Of a stretch of 64,000 nucleotides of DNA, positions 10,147 through 18,527 are shown one piece after another. A model generated the notes under the pieces. It was not told where the DNA came from. It worked only from the letters and a program-made list of their open reading frames with translations, and made no database searches. This stretch comes from Arachidicoccus sp. (GTDB lineage Bacteria > Bacteroidota > Bacteroidia > Chitinophagales > Chitinophagaceae): positions 62,001-126,000 of the forward strand of contig JAPWKH010000031.1 of assembly GCA_028283605.1 (NCBI GenBank), read 5' to 3'. Positions within the stretch are counted from its first letter, which is position 1, and every line of letters begins with the position of its first letter. Made by a program: the position numbers and the translations under genes.

Positions 10147-10299
10147 TGCTTATATAGAAAAATAACGAGGATAAACATAAACAATTAAGGTCAACAAATG
10201 TACATATCAGAATATTTTTTTTGAAATTATGCTAAATTTTTACAGATATTTTGGGAACAATCATGCAATTGAAGTTGCTAAAAAATCACGATTCGTTTT

Positions 10300-10329
10300 T
10301 TTGAAGTGAAAATTAAATGATTATCTTTG
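10300..10329 (+). promoter_or_regulatory. Promoter of tRNA-His (TTTG-N18-TATCTTTG)
   Basis: A -33 element TTTG (10300-10303) and a -7 element TATCTTTG (10322-10329) separated by 18 nt, an almost ideal Bacteroidota promoter. It places transcription start only a few bases before the mature tRNA. Confidence 0.75.
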
Positions 10330-10341
10330 CACTCCTTAAAC

Positions 10342-10416
<75 letters not shown>

Positions 10417-10426
10417 CCTCTTTTAA

Positions 10427-10461
10427 AAAGCTCCGAAATATAGCATTCCGGAGCTTTCATT
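10427..10461 (+). terminator. Terminator downstream of tRNA-His
   Basis: The stem AAAGCTCCG (10427-10435) pairs perfectly with CGGAGCTTT (10449-10457) around a 13-nt loop. The same nine-base stem recurs in the terminator at 20567-20595. Confidence 0.75.
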
Positions 10462-10475
10462 TTCTAAAATCACCT

Positions 10476-11069
10476 ATGCTAATTTCAAGCGTTTTGTTCC
10501 TTAAAATTTATTGGCTATTTCCGATAGCATGCGCAGTAGCGTGTTGGTTATATATCATCATTGCAGCGTATTTTCTACAGCGCTCCGTTTCTTTAAAAAA
10601 AATTATCGGCAACAATATTCCTTATATAACAGATTTTATATCTAAAACGCTTGCGAATAATAAAGAAACAGTGATTCGTACAGTAACTTCGGAAGAAAGT
10701 ATTGATAAGATAATGCCGGAAATAGATACTTATATCCAAGAATTTTTAACAAAGAAAGTTCCTGAACAGCTTCCTATGATAGCAATGTTTTTGGGGGAAA
10801 AAACCACTCATCAAATTAAAGAGGTATTTATAAAAGAATTACGAATCCTGTTTCCTAAAGTAATTTCGCAATTTATTGGTACTGCAATGGATGATCAACG
10901 ATTACCTGATATTCTCACACAAAAAATAGCTGAATCAACAGATTCATTATCTGATGTTAAAATCAGCAAAGCGCTGAGCCCTGCATTGCTGAAAGCGAAA
11001 ATCTATGCTTTTGTATTTGGATTATTATTTGGCGCATTATTTTCTTTATCGCTTTTTGTATTCGCCTAA
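10476..11069 (+). CDS. Small membrane protein, possibly DUF445-like
   Basis: A 197-residue protein with a hydrophobic N-terminal segment (about residues 1-35), a long helical soluble middle rich in charged residues (QEFLTKKVPEQLPMIAMFLG) and a C-terminal membrane helix (FVFGLLFGALFSLSLFVFA). This helix-soluble-helix plan resembles small DUF445 proteins of Bacteroidota, but no diagnostic motif was recognised, so the family name is tentative. The start is the ATG at 10476; the frame is open back into the tRNA but that part is not coding. No enzymatic role can be inferred. It follows the tRNA-His terminator and precedes the TonB-dependent receptor gene. Confidence 0.75.
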   Translation: MLISSVLFLKIYWLFPIACAVACWLYIIIAAYFLQRSVSLKKIIGNNIPYITDFISKTLANNKETVIRTVTSEESIDKIMPEIDTYIQEFLTKKVPEQLPMIAMFLGEKTTHQIKEVFIKELRILFPKVISQFIGTAMDDQRLPDILTQKIAESTDSLSDVKISKALSPALLKAKIYAFVFGLLFGALFSLSLFVFA

Positions 11070-11258
11070 GAAACTATCCCGCTTGCCGAATAAAGAAAAT
11101 GTTAATTCAACATTTATATTTTTCTTGTGTCTAAATCGCACCGTTTATGGAACTTTGCATTTTTTTATGATCAATGAACAGCAACTTTGCTGTTTGACTA
11201 ATTACGCAAATTAAACAACCGATGACTAAGCGCATTATTTTATAAATTTAAATTTTTT

Positions 11259-13931
11259 ATGACTAAATATTTTTTTTCTGTTCTTTGTGGCATTTTTTTA
11301 TTCCATATTTCTTATGCTCAAAACAATCAACCTGCAGAAGGATTTAAAAAATCCGGCAATTTCAAGCAAACAAGAAATGGCGTAATTACCGGAACGGTTA
11401 TAGATTCTGTTTCTAAAAAACCTGTTCAGAGCGCCACCATATTTGTATATAACGAATCGAGAGACAGTGCAACAAACAGTGTGAAAGAAATGCTTGCAGG
11501 AAACGGCATTACAAAAGACGACGGAAGTTTTGAAATAGACAATCTGCCATCGCCGTCTCATATAAGAGTCCAAATATCTGTAATAGGCTATGATATATAC
11601 AATAAAATAATTGCCGTATCGCCTCGCAGCAATAACACAACCAATATGGGAAATGCTTTGATGAAGCAAACTGCAGGCAATCTTCAAACAGTAAATGTTA
11701 CTTCTACTGTACCTTTCATGCAAATGGGTGTGGACAAAAAAATATTTAATGTATCTCAAAGCCTTGTAAGCACAGGCCAAACAGCGCAGGAAGTGTTGGC
11801 TCACATACCTTCTGTAAGTGTAGATATTGATGGAAACGCAACTGTTCGCGGCGCTTCTCCTCAAATTTATGTGGATGGCATGCCTACCATGCTTACGCTT
11901 GATCAAATACCTTCCGACCTCATTGATAAAGTAGAGCTTATCACAAACCCTTCCGCCAAATATGATGCTTCTACCGGCGGCGGCGGTATTATCAACATTA
12001 TCTTAAAAAAGAATAATACCAAAGGCTACAACGGCGGTATTAATGGCGGCAGTGACACACGCGGCGGTTGGAATGCGGGAGGCGATATTAATATGCGCTT
12101 AGGCAAGTTTAATGTTTTTGCACGTGCCAATCATCGCTCAAGAAATCAAAAACAAACAAATCATACCGAAAGAAATAATTATAATGATGATGCGCTTACC
12201 TCAACAATTAATCAAAGAGGTTCAAGTTTGAATAAAGGTTCTTTTAACTTCTTTAGCTTGGGCACAGATTATAATATGGATAAAAGAAATATTTTTACCA
12301 TATCCGGCAATTACGTAAGAGGCACATTTAATAATAATCAGCCGCAAGCAATCGATTCTTTATTTAATAATAATAGCACATCGAACAGTTACGGGGATTT
12401 ATTATCAAAATCAAGCGCTATGTTCCGAAGCCTTCAGGGAGAATTTAAATACAAACATAATTTTTCCGATGACGGCGATCATAACTTATTGATAGATGTC
12501 AATTACAACCGCGGTAAGTTTAATAATATTTCAAACATTAATACAGGCACATACAGCGATCCTGCATTTGATCCTTCATTATTGCTTTCCGATCAATTAA
12601 GAAGTACGCAAATCAATAGCATAAACAAAAACTTTATTTTTCAGGCAGATTATTCAAATCCTATTACCAAAAATTCAAAAATAGAAGCCGGCATACGCGG
12701 GCAAATTGGAAATGATGCACCAACTTCTTATCAATATATAAATAATTCAACAGATAATATTCCGGCTGATTTCAATATTTTCCAACAAGGTTATTTAGAT
12801 TCTTTAGCATCCAGCAAGTACAAATCGAGAGATGAAGTTTTCGCGGCCTATGGTACGTTCTCTTCAAAAATCGGCAATAAATTATCTTATGAATTAGGTG
12901 CACGAATCGAAAGTTCTAATTATAAAGGAACCAACTATTCCATTCCGGGAAATGTAGCTACAAATTTTAAAGTAAAATATCCGTTGGAGTTTTTCCCAAG
13001 CGCATACCTTACTTACAATATTACAGACGGGCAAAACCTTCAGGTAAATTATTCGCGCAAAGTAAATCGTCCCGATTTCTTTCAACTTCTCCCAATCCTG
13101 AATTATTCTGATCCATATAATATTCAAACCGGCAATCCGGGTTTAAAGCCGGAATTTACCAGTATGTATGAATTATCTTATAATAAAACATACGCTCACA
13201 GCAACAACTTTTTGGCAAGCGTGTATTACCGCCACTCAAGTAATTTAATTACCTCCTATCAATATCAGGATCCGAATATTGATAGCGCTATCGTAAACAC
13301 TTACAAAAATGCAAACAGCAGCAAAATTTATGGTTTGGAACTGGACAACAGTTTAACTGTTGCAAAAATCTGGGATGTTGATTTAAACTACAATTTATTC
13401 AATTCTGTCATCAATGCAGATTCAAGTTTACACACGTCCAAAAACCAACGCTGGAGCTGGTTTGCAAAATGGAATAATAATATAAAGCTGCCTGCAGGAA
13501 TTACCTTTGAATTAAATGCGCAATATTATTCAAAAGCTTCACTGCCCAATACAAGCGGCGGCGGTGCACAGCAGCAACAACAAGGCGGCGGCGGTCCGAG
13601 ATTCGGAAATAGTGTAGGAAGTGTGCAAGGATACATCGGCTCGCATTATCAGTTTGATGCCGCTTTGAAAAAAGACTGGAAGTGGGGAAAGGGAAATACG
13701 CTTTCTTTAACGGCATCTATTAATGATATTTTTGGTACGGACAAAACCACCAGTTATTCCGTAACTCAGTTCATGACACAAAACAGTTATAGAATGCGTC
13801 AGCCTCGTATTGTACGATTTACTTTAAGCTATCGTTTTGGAAGATTCGATAAAGGCATATTCAAAAAGAAAGGCGCGCAACAAGATAATAGCGGCGGCGA
13901 CGATACCGGCGGCATGGGAATTGGCGGATAA
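11259..13931 (+). CDS. TonB-dependent outer membrane receptor (carboxypeptidase-regulatory domain, plug, beta-barrel)
   Basis: An 890-residue outer membrane protein. A signal peptide ends near SYAQ. Residues about 40-125 form a carboxypeptidase-regulatory-like beta-sandwich (GTVIDSVSKKPVQSATIFVY). A plug follows (VLAHIPSVSVDIDGNATVRG, then IYVDGMPT), and the rest is a long barrel rich in aromatic and Asn/Ser residues ending in an aromatic-terminated strand (IVRFTLSYRFGRFD). A 35-residue tail rich in Lys, Asp and Gly follows the barrel. A low-complexity Gly/Gln stretch (GGGAQQQQQGGGG) interrupts a late loop. No SusD partner is adjacent, so the substrate cannot be predicted. It ends in a strong terminator. 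Confidence 0.92.
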   Translation: MTKYFFSVLCGIFLFHISYAQNNQPAEGFKKSGNFKQTRNGVITGTVIDSVSKKPVQSATIFVYNESRDSATNSVKEMLAGNGITKDDGSFEIDNLPSPSHIRVQISVIGYDIYNKIIAVSPRSNNTTNMGNALMKQTAGNLQTVNVTSTVPFMQMGVDKKIFNVSQSLVSTGQTAQEVLAHIPSVSVDIDGNATVRGASPQIYVDGMPTMLTLDQIPSDLIDKVELITNPSAKYDASTGGGGIINIILKKNNTKGYNGGINGGSDTRGGWNAGGDINMRLGKFNVFARANHRSRNQKQTNHTERNNYNDDALTSTINQRGSSLNKGSFNFFSLGTDYNMDKRNIFTISGNYVRGTFNNNQPQAIDSLFNNNSTSNSYGDLLSKSSAMFRSLQGEFKYKHNFSDDGDHNLLIDVNYNRGKFNNISNINTGTYSDPAFDPSLLLSDQLRSTQINSINKNFIFQADYSNPITKNSKIEAGIRGQIGNDAPTSYQYINNSTDNIPADFNIFQQGYLDSLASSKYKSRDEVFAAYGTFSSKIGNKLSYELGARIESSNYKGTNYSIPGNVATNFKVKYPLEFFPSAYLTYNITDGQNLQVNYSRKVNRPDFFQLLPILNYSDPYNIQTGNPGLKPEFTSMYELSYNKTYAHSNNFLASVYYRHSSNLITSYQYQDPNIDSAIVNTYKNANSSKIYGLELDNSLTVAKIWDVDLNYNLFNSVINADSSLHTSKNQRWSWFAKWNNNIKLPAGITFELNAQYYSKASLPNTSGGGAQQQQQGGGGPRFGNSVGSVQGYIGSHYQFDAALKKDWKWGKGNTLSLTASINDIFGTDKTTSYSVTQFMTQNSYRMRQPRIVRFTLSYRFGRFDKGIFKKKGAQQDNSGGDDTGGMGIGG

Positions 13932-13950
13932 TAAAAAAACTCTATCTAAA

Positions 13951-13988
13951 AAAAGCAAGCTGGAAATTTCCTCAGCTTGCTTTTTTAT
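13951..13988 (+). terminator. Terminator after the TonB-dependent receptor gene
   Basis: A perfect stem AAAGCAAGCTG with CAGCTTGCTTT, a short AT loop and a T6 run. It lies about 20 nt after the stop codon at 13931. Confidence 0.85.
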
Positions 13989-14019
13989 TATTCACTTTTT
14001 CAAAGATTATCTTTGCAGC

Positions 14020-14829
14020 ATGTTTTCAAAAACCCAGTTAGCAAAAAAATATATCCGGTATTATTTCAATTCATCCAACGGGAAAGGGCACGGAATTCAT
14101 TCGCCGTTTGTATTCGACTTTATTACAAAAATATTGAACGATAAAAACAAATACGCTTGTTATGACAAAATCGAGTCTCTGCGAAATAAATTATTGAGTG
14201 ATGAAACCATTTTAGAAATTGAAGATTTCGGTGCAGGTTCTCGCGTGAATGCTACGAATAAAAGAAAAGTTTCGGCAGTTGCAAAATCGGCATTGAAACA
14301 AAAAAAATTCGGAAGGCTTTTATTCAGATTAGTTCAATATTATCAGCCAAAAAATATATTGGAATTAGGCGCTTGCTTTGGCATCACAACTTCTTATTTA
14401 TCCTTTGGAAACCAAACCGCGCAAGTGTTTACAATGGAAGGCGCTAAACAAATCACTAAAGTAGCCAAAACCAATTTTGAAAAACTTGGGCTGAATAATA
14501 TTAAATTAATTGAAGGTAATTTCGACAATACATTGCCTTCGTTCATACAACAATTGAAACAACAAAATCTACAACTTGACTTTATTTTTATAGATGGCAA
14601 TCATCGTTATGAACCGACTGTCCGCTATTTCAACGATTTGTTGCAAGTTGTAAACGACAATACAATTTTAATTTTTGATGATATTCACTGGAGCGAAGAA
14701 ATGGAACGGGCATGGAAAGAAATATTGCTCAACGAAAGAATAACATTAAGCATCGATTTATTCTTTATCGGAATCGTATTTTTTCGAAAAGAAAACAAAG
14801 TGAAACAAGATTTTATAATCCGATTTTAA
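14020..14829 (+). CDS. Class I SAM-dependent methyltransferase (O-methyltransferase-like)
   Basis: A 269-residue protein. The SAM-binding motif I is ILELGACFGITTSYL (around residue 112), followed by an acidic position after the next strand (VFTMEGAKQ) and the later strand LDFIFIDGNHRYEPTV typical of the O-methyltransferase or Methyltransf_24 group. The start is the ATG at 14020 (MFSKTQLAKKYIRYY); the frame stays open upstream into the preceding gene without a plausible start. The substrate is unknown. The 32-nt gap to the mutS2-like gene suggests co-transcription. Confidence 0.88.
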   Translation: MFSKTQLAKKYIRYYFNSSNGKGHGIHSPFVFDFITKILNDKNKYACYDKIESLRNKLLSDETILEIEDFGAGSRVNATNKRKVSAVAKSALKQKKFGRLLFRLVQYYQPKNILELGACFGITTSYLSFGNQTAQVFTMEGAKQITKVAKTNFEKLGLNNIKLIEGNFDNTLPSFIQQLKQQNLQLDFIFIDGNHRYEPTVRYFNDLLQVVNDNTILIFDDIHWSEEMERAWKEILLNERITLSIDLFFIGIVFFRKENKVKQDFIIRF

Positions 14830-14861
14830 GAAAATCATACATCATAATTTATAAATCTTAA

Positions 14862-16967
14862 ATGAAATTATATCCTGCAAATGCAGAAACACAATTGGAA
14901 TTTGACAAGGTGAAAACCTTGCTGGCAGCGCATTGCAAGACTTCTTATGCTAAACATAAAGCAGAAAAACTTCGTATTCATACAAGAAAAGATTTTATTG
15001 ATCTTGAACTTAAACAAACGCACGAGTTTAAATTACTAACCGAACAAGCTTTACACTTCCCCGATGAACAACCATTAAATATCGCCAATGATATTAAACT
15101 GCTTGGCATTCCCGGAAGTATGTTAGCCACCGAGCAATTGGTTTCGATAAGAAGACTGGCATTGGCTGCAGAAAATATTTTCCGTTGGTTCGATAAAGAA
15201 AAACGATTGGCATTTCCCGCACTGGAAAAAATAATCGCAGAATTGTATTACGAGAAAAATATTATTGCATTCATCAACGAAATTCTTGACGAACAAGGCA
15301 ATGTAAAAGACAATGCTTCGCAGGCATTACAAAAGATAAGAGAAAATCTTTATCGCAAAAGAAACGAGCAGCGGCGCGCGTTTGAGCGTGCTGTAGCCAA
15401 ATTAAGCAAGAACGGTTACACGGCGGATATAAGTGAAAGTTTTAGTAACGGAAGAAGAGTCGTTGCTGTTTTTTCAGAATATAAAAGACAGGTAAAAGGC
15501 GTTTATCATGGCGAAAGCGACAGCAGAAGAACGGCATTTATAGAACCGGAAGAAACGATTGAACTGAACAACGAAGTTTATAGTTTAGAGAATGATGAGC
15601 GCAAAGAAATATTGCGCATCCTGCGTGAACTTACTGCCAAACTCAGTGTTTATGCGCCTTTGCTGAAAACCTATCACGATGTTTTGGGCTTGTTCGATTT
15701 CATTCGCGCAAAAGCAAAACTCGCTTTTGATATGAATGCACATCACCCGAATGTGGTTGATAAAGCCTTATTGGAATTAAAAGAAGCGTATCATCCGTTA
15801 TTATTTTTGTACAACAAAAGCAATAACAAACACACCATTCCGGTTTCAGTAAAATTTAATGACGATAATAGAATCCTTGTTATCAGCGGCCCGAATGCAG
15901 GCGGAAAAACAGTTACAATGAAAACCGTAGGGCTTAATCAAATGATGCTGCAAAGCGGCTTGCTCGTGCCTGTGCATCCGGATTCAACAATGGGAATTTT
16001 TAAGCAATTGCTCATTCATATCGGCGACACGCAAAGTATAGAATTTGAACTGAGCACTTACTCTTCGCATTTGCTGCACATGAAATATTTTATAGAAAAT
16101 GCAAACGGCAAAACTTTATTTTTTATTGATGAACTCGGCGGTGGTTCAGATCCCAATCTTGGCGGCGCTTTCGCGGAAGTGATATTGGAAGAGCTTGCAC
16201 GCAAACATTCCATCGGCATTGTTACCACGCATTACCTCAACTTAAAAGTAATGGCAGGCAAAACCAAAGGCATCTTCAACGGAGCTATGGCTTTTGATGA
16301 AAAACATTTGCAGCCGTTGTATCAGTTGCAAATCGGAAAACCCGGAAGCTCTTATACATTCGCCATTGCGGAGCGAATCGGATTGCCGAAAAATTTAATT
16401 AACCGTGCAAGAAACCTGGCCGATGACGAACAATTTCTTTTGGATAAATTATTAAATTCAACAGAACAGGGTTTGCAAAAAATCAATAAAGAAAAAGAGC
16501 AATTACAAAAACTGCTGCGCGAAAATGATCGCTTGAAAAAAGAAATGGAGACCGTTCTTAATAAAGAAAAACATCGACAGGAAGTAGAACTCTTAAAGCA
16601 AAAAAATAAAATATCTGAAGAAAGAATTGCTTACCTAAAAGATACGGAACGCAAGCTGCGGCAAATGATTCTGGAATGGCGAAAGTCTGATAAAAAAGAA
16701 GAAGTAATCAAACAAATCAATGCGATTCTTTTTCCTAAAAATGAAAAAATAGTTACCGGAAAAATGGCAAAAAAAATCCGCTCACAATATGAAGAATCTG
16801 AAGGCGAGATTAGCATAGGCAATAAAGTGATGCTAAGAAAAAATCATCAGGTAGGCGAAGTAAAAGAAATACGCGGCAAGCGCGCCATCGTGCAAATCGG
16901 CTTATTGCCAATGAATGTGGAAATAAGCGATCTGGTTGCAGTTAAACAAAAGAATGCAACAGAATAA
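14862..16967 (+). CDS. MutS2-like DNA-binding ATPase lacking a Smr domain
   Basis: A 701-residue MutS-family protein. It has an N-terminal helical lever region, Walker A SGPNAGGKTVTMKTVG (around residue 345), Walker B TLFFIDELGGGSDPN, and a long C-terminal coiled coil (about 520-620, rich in Lys and Glu). It ends in a KOW-like segment (GEVKEIRGKRAIVQIG). Full-length MutS2 is about 780 residues with a C-terminal Smr nuclease domain; that domain is missing and no Smr-like frame follows the stop. Known MutS2 roles include suppression of recombination and rescue of collided ribosomes. The exact role here is uncertain. Confidence 0.88.
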   Translation: MKLYPANAETQLEFDKVKTLLAAHCKTSYAKHKAEKLRIHTRKDFIDLELKQTHEFKLLTEQALHFPDEQPLNIANDIKLLGIPGSMLATEQLVSIRRLALAAENIFRWFDKEKRLAFPALEKIIAELYYEKNIIAFINEILDEQGNVKDNASQALQKIRENLYRKRNEQRRAFERAVAKLSKNGYTADISESFSNGRRVVAVFSEYKRQVKGVYHGESDSRRTAFIEPEETIELNNEVYSLENDERKEILRILRELTAKLSVYAPLLKTYHDVLGLFDFIRAKAKLAFDMNAHHPNVVDKALLELKEAYHPLLFLYNKSNNKHTIPVSVKFNDDNRILVISGPNAGGKTVTMKTVGLNQMMLQSGLLVPVHPDSTMGIFKQLLIHIGDTQSIEFELSTYSSHLLHMKYFIENANGKTLFFIDELGGGSDPNLGGAFAEVILEELARKHSIGIVTTHYLNLKVMAGKTKGIFNGAMAFDEKHLQPLYQLQIGKPGSSYTFAIAERIGLPKNLINRARNLADDEQFLLDKLLNSTEQGLQKINKEKEQLQKLLRENDRLKKEMETVLNKEKHRQEVELLKQKNKISEERIAYLKDTERKLRQMILEWRKSDKKEEVIKQINAILFPKNEKIVTGKMAKKIRSQYEESEGEISIGNKVMLRKNHQVGEVKEIRGKRAIVQIGLLPMNVEISDLVAVKQKNATE

Positions 16968-17035
16968 AATCAGATTGCCTTCATCATACAACTGTCATAC
17001 TTTTAATTCGGAACGCCCGTCAAGTTTTTTGTTTT

Positions 17036-17043
17036 TAACTTTG
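17036..17043 (+). promoter_or_regulatory. Candidate -7 element of sufS
   Basis: TAACTTTG matches TAnnTTTG and lies 22 nt before the sufS start. No clear TTTG is found 18-20 nt upstream, so only the -7 part is supported. Confidence 0.45.
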
Positions 17044-17065
17044 CCCCTCAATATAAAAATAATTC

Positions 17066-18301
17066 ATGTCCGATATATTATCAAAACAGGAGATAAAAGA
17101 ATTACGCAAAGATTTTCCTATACTTGAACGTACTGTGTACGGTTTGCCTTTGGTTTATTTCGACAATGCGGCTACCGCTCAAAAACCCTTACCGGTATTG
17201 GATTCCATTGAAAAATATTATCGCGAATACAATGCTAATGTACATCGCGGTGTACATCGCTTAAGCCAGGAAGCTACCGATGCTTTTGAAGAAGCACGAA
17301 AAAAAATTGCCGTGTTTATCGATGCTAAAGAAGAGAAGGAAATCATTTTTACAAAAGGCACTACGGAAGCTATAAATCTCGTGGCAAGTTCGTTCGGCAA
17401 GCAGTTTTTACACGAAGGCGATAGCGTGCTTATTTCTGCGATGGAACATCATTCCAATATTGTTCCTTGGCAAATTATTTGTGAAGAAAAAAAAGCAAAA
17501 CTTAAAGTAATTCCTTTCAATGAAGCAGGCGAACTGCGCATGGACGAATTTGATAAACTTCTTGATGATACGGTAAAAATTGTTGCGGTTACTTACATTT
17601 CAAATTCGCTCGGCACCATCAATCCGGTTGAAGAAATCATAGCAAAAGCACATGCCAAAAATATTCCGGTATTGATAGATGGCGCGCAGGCTACTCCTCA
17701 TTTTCCTGTTTCCGTACAAAAGCTAGATGCAGATTTCATGGCCTTCTCGGCGCACAAAATATACGGCCCCACAGGCTTTGGCATATTGTATGGCAAAGAA
17801 GCGTGGCTCAACAAATTGCCTCCTTATCAAGGCGGCGGCGAGATGATCAAAAGCGTTTCTTTTGAAAAAACCATTTACAACGAACTGCCCTTTAAATTCG
17901 AAGCAGGCACACCGGATATTTCCGGAGCCATTGCTTTCGGCGCTGCTATCGACTATATCAATAATATCGGTATAGAAAAAATACATGCTACAGAAAACGC
18001 TTTGCTGCAATATGCTTTGCAAAAAATGAAGGCGCTGCCCCAAATCCGTTTTATCGGCGAAGCAAAAAATCGCTCAGGTTTAATTTCATTTTTACTCGGG
18101 GCTGCCCACCCGTTCGATACCGGCGAGCTCCTCGATAAGCAAGGCATCGCAGTGCGCACAGGTCATCACTGTTGCCAGCCGGTAATGGATATTTTCAATA
18201 TTCCCGGCACTGTCCGCGCATCTTTCGCGTTTTACAACACCGAAGAAGAGGTTGATCGAATGCTCAAAGCAATAGAAAAAGCAAGTAAAATTTTGTTGTA
18301 A
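17066..18301 (+). CDS. sufS: Cysteine desulfurase SufS
   Basis: A 411-residue PLP enzyme of the class II (SufS/CsdA) desulfurases, which takes sulfur from cysteine for Fe-S cluster assembly. Seen: MEHHSNIVPWQ (substrate and PLP contacts), DGAQATPH, the PLP-lysine segment FSAHKIYGPTGFGILYG, and the active-site cysteine in RTGHHCCQP. Length fits the family. No suf partner genes lie next to it in the window; a GC-rich repeat and convergent purM follow. Confidence 0.94.
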   Translation: MSDILSKQEIKELRKDFPILERTVYGLPLVYFDNAATAQKPLPVLDSIEKYYREYNANVHRGVHRLSQEATDAFEEARKKIAVFIDAKEEKEIIFTKGTTEAINLVASSFGKQFLHEGDSVLISAMEHHSNIVPWQIICEEKKAKLKVIPFNEAGELRMDEFDKLLDDTVKIVAVTYISNSLGTINPVEEIIAKAHAKNIPVLIDGAQATPHFPVSVQKLDADFMAFSAHKIYGPTGFGILYGKEAWLNKLPPYQGGGEMIKSVSFEKTIYNELPFKFEAGTPDISGAIAFGAAIDYINNIGIEKIHATENALLQYALQKMKALPQIRFIGEAKNRSGLISFLLGAAHPFDTGELLDKQGIAVRTGHHCCQPVMDIFNIPGTVRASFAFYNTEEEVDRMLKAIEKASKILL

Positions 18302-18480
18302 TATTTGGTCGTGCCCTCGCCATATCAGCAATACACAATCCTCTCAAAATGGCTCGGGTCGGGCTATGCAGGGCTTCGCTTCGCTACGGTGCTACGTTTC
18401 ACTCCGCACTGCTCGTACGCGGCGCGTGTCTGCACGCGCTGCTCCGTCGCGCCCTTACTATCCCTCACGCGCTGCCGCAC
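18302..18480 (+). repeat. GC-rich structured intergenic element between sufS and purM
   Basis: A sharply GC-rich block in an AT-rich genome, running from GGTCGTGCCCTCGCC to CCCTCACGCGCTGC. It contains near-repeats (GCTTCGCTTCGC) and hairpins, the clearest being GCGCGTG (18422-18428) with CACGCGC (18433-18439) around loop TCTG. An open frame through it has no coding character. I recall similar 'GTCGTGCCCTCG ... CGGGCTAT ... CCCTCACGC' blocks between genes in other Bacteroidota, so it is probably a dispersed repeat; that part is recollection, not shown here. Confidence 0.55.
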
Positions 18481-18527
18481 ATCACAAAGTCTTCAAATAG
18501 TGGATAATTTTTTATATAAGTTACTTT

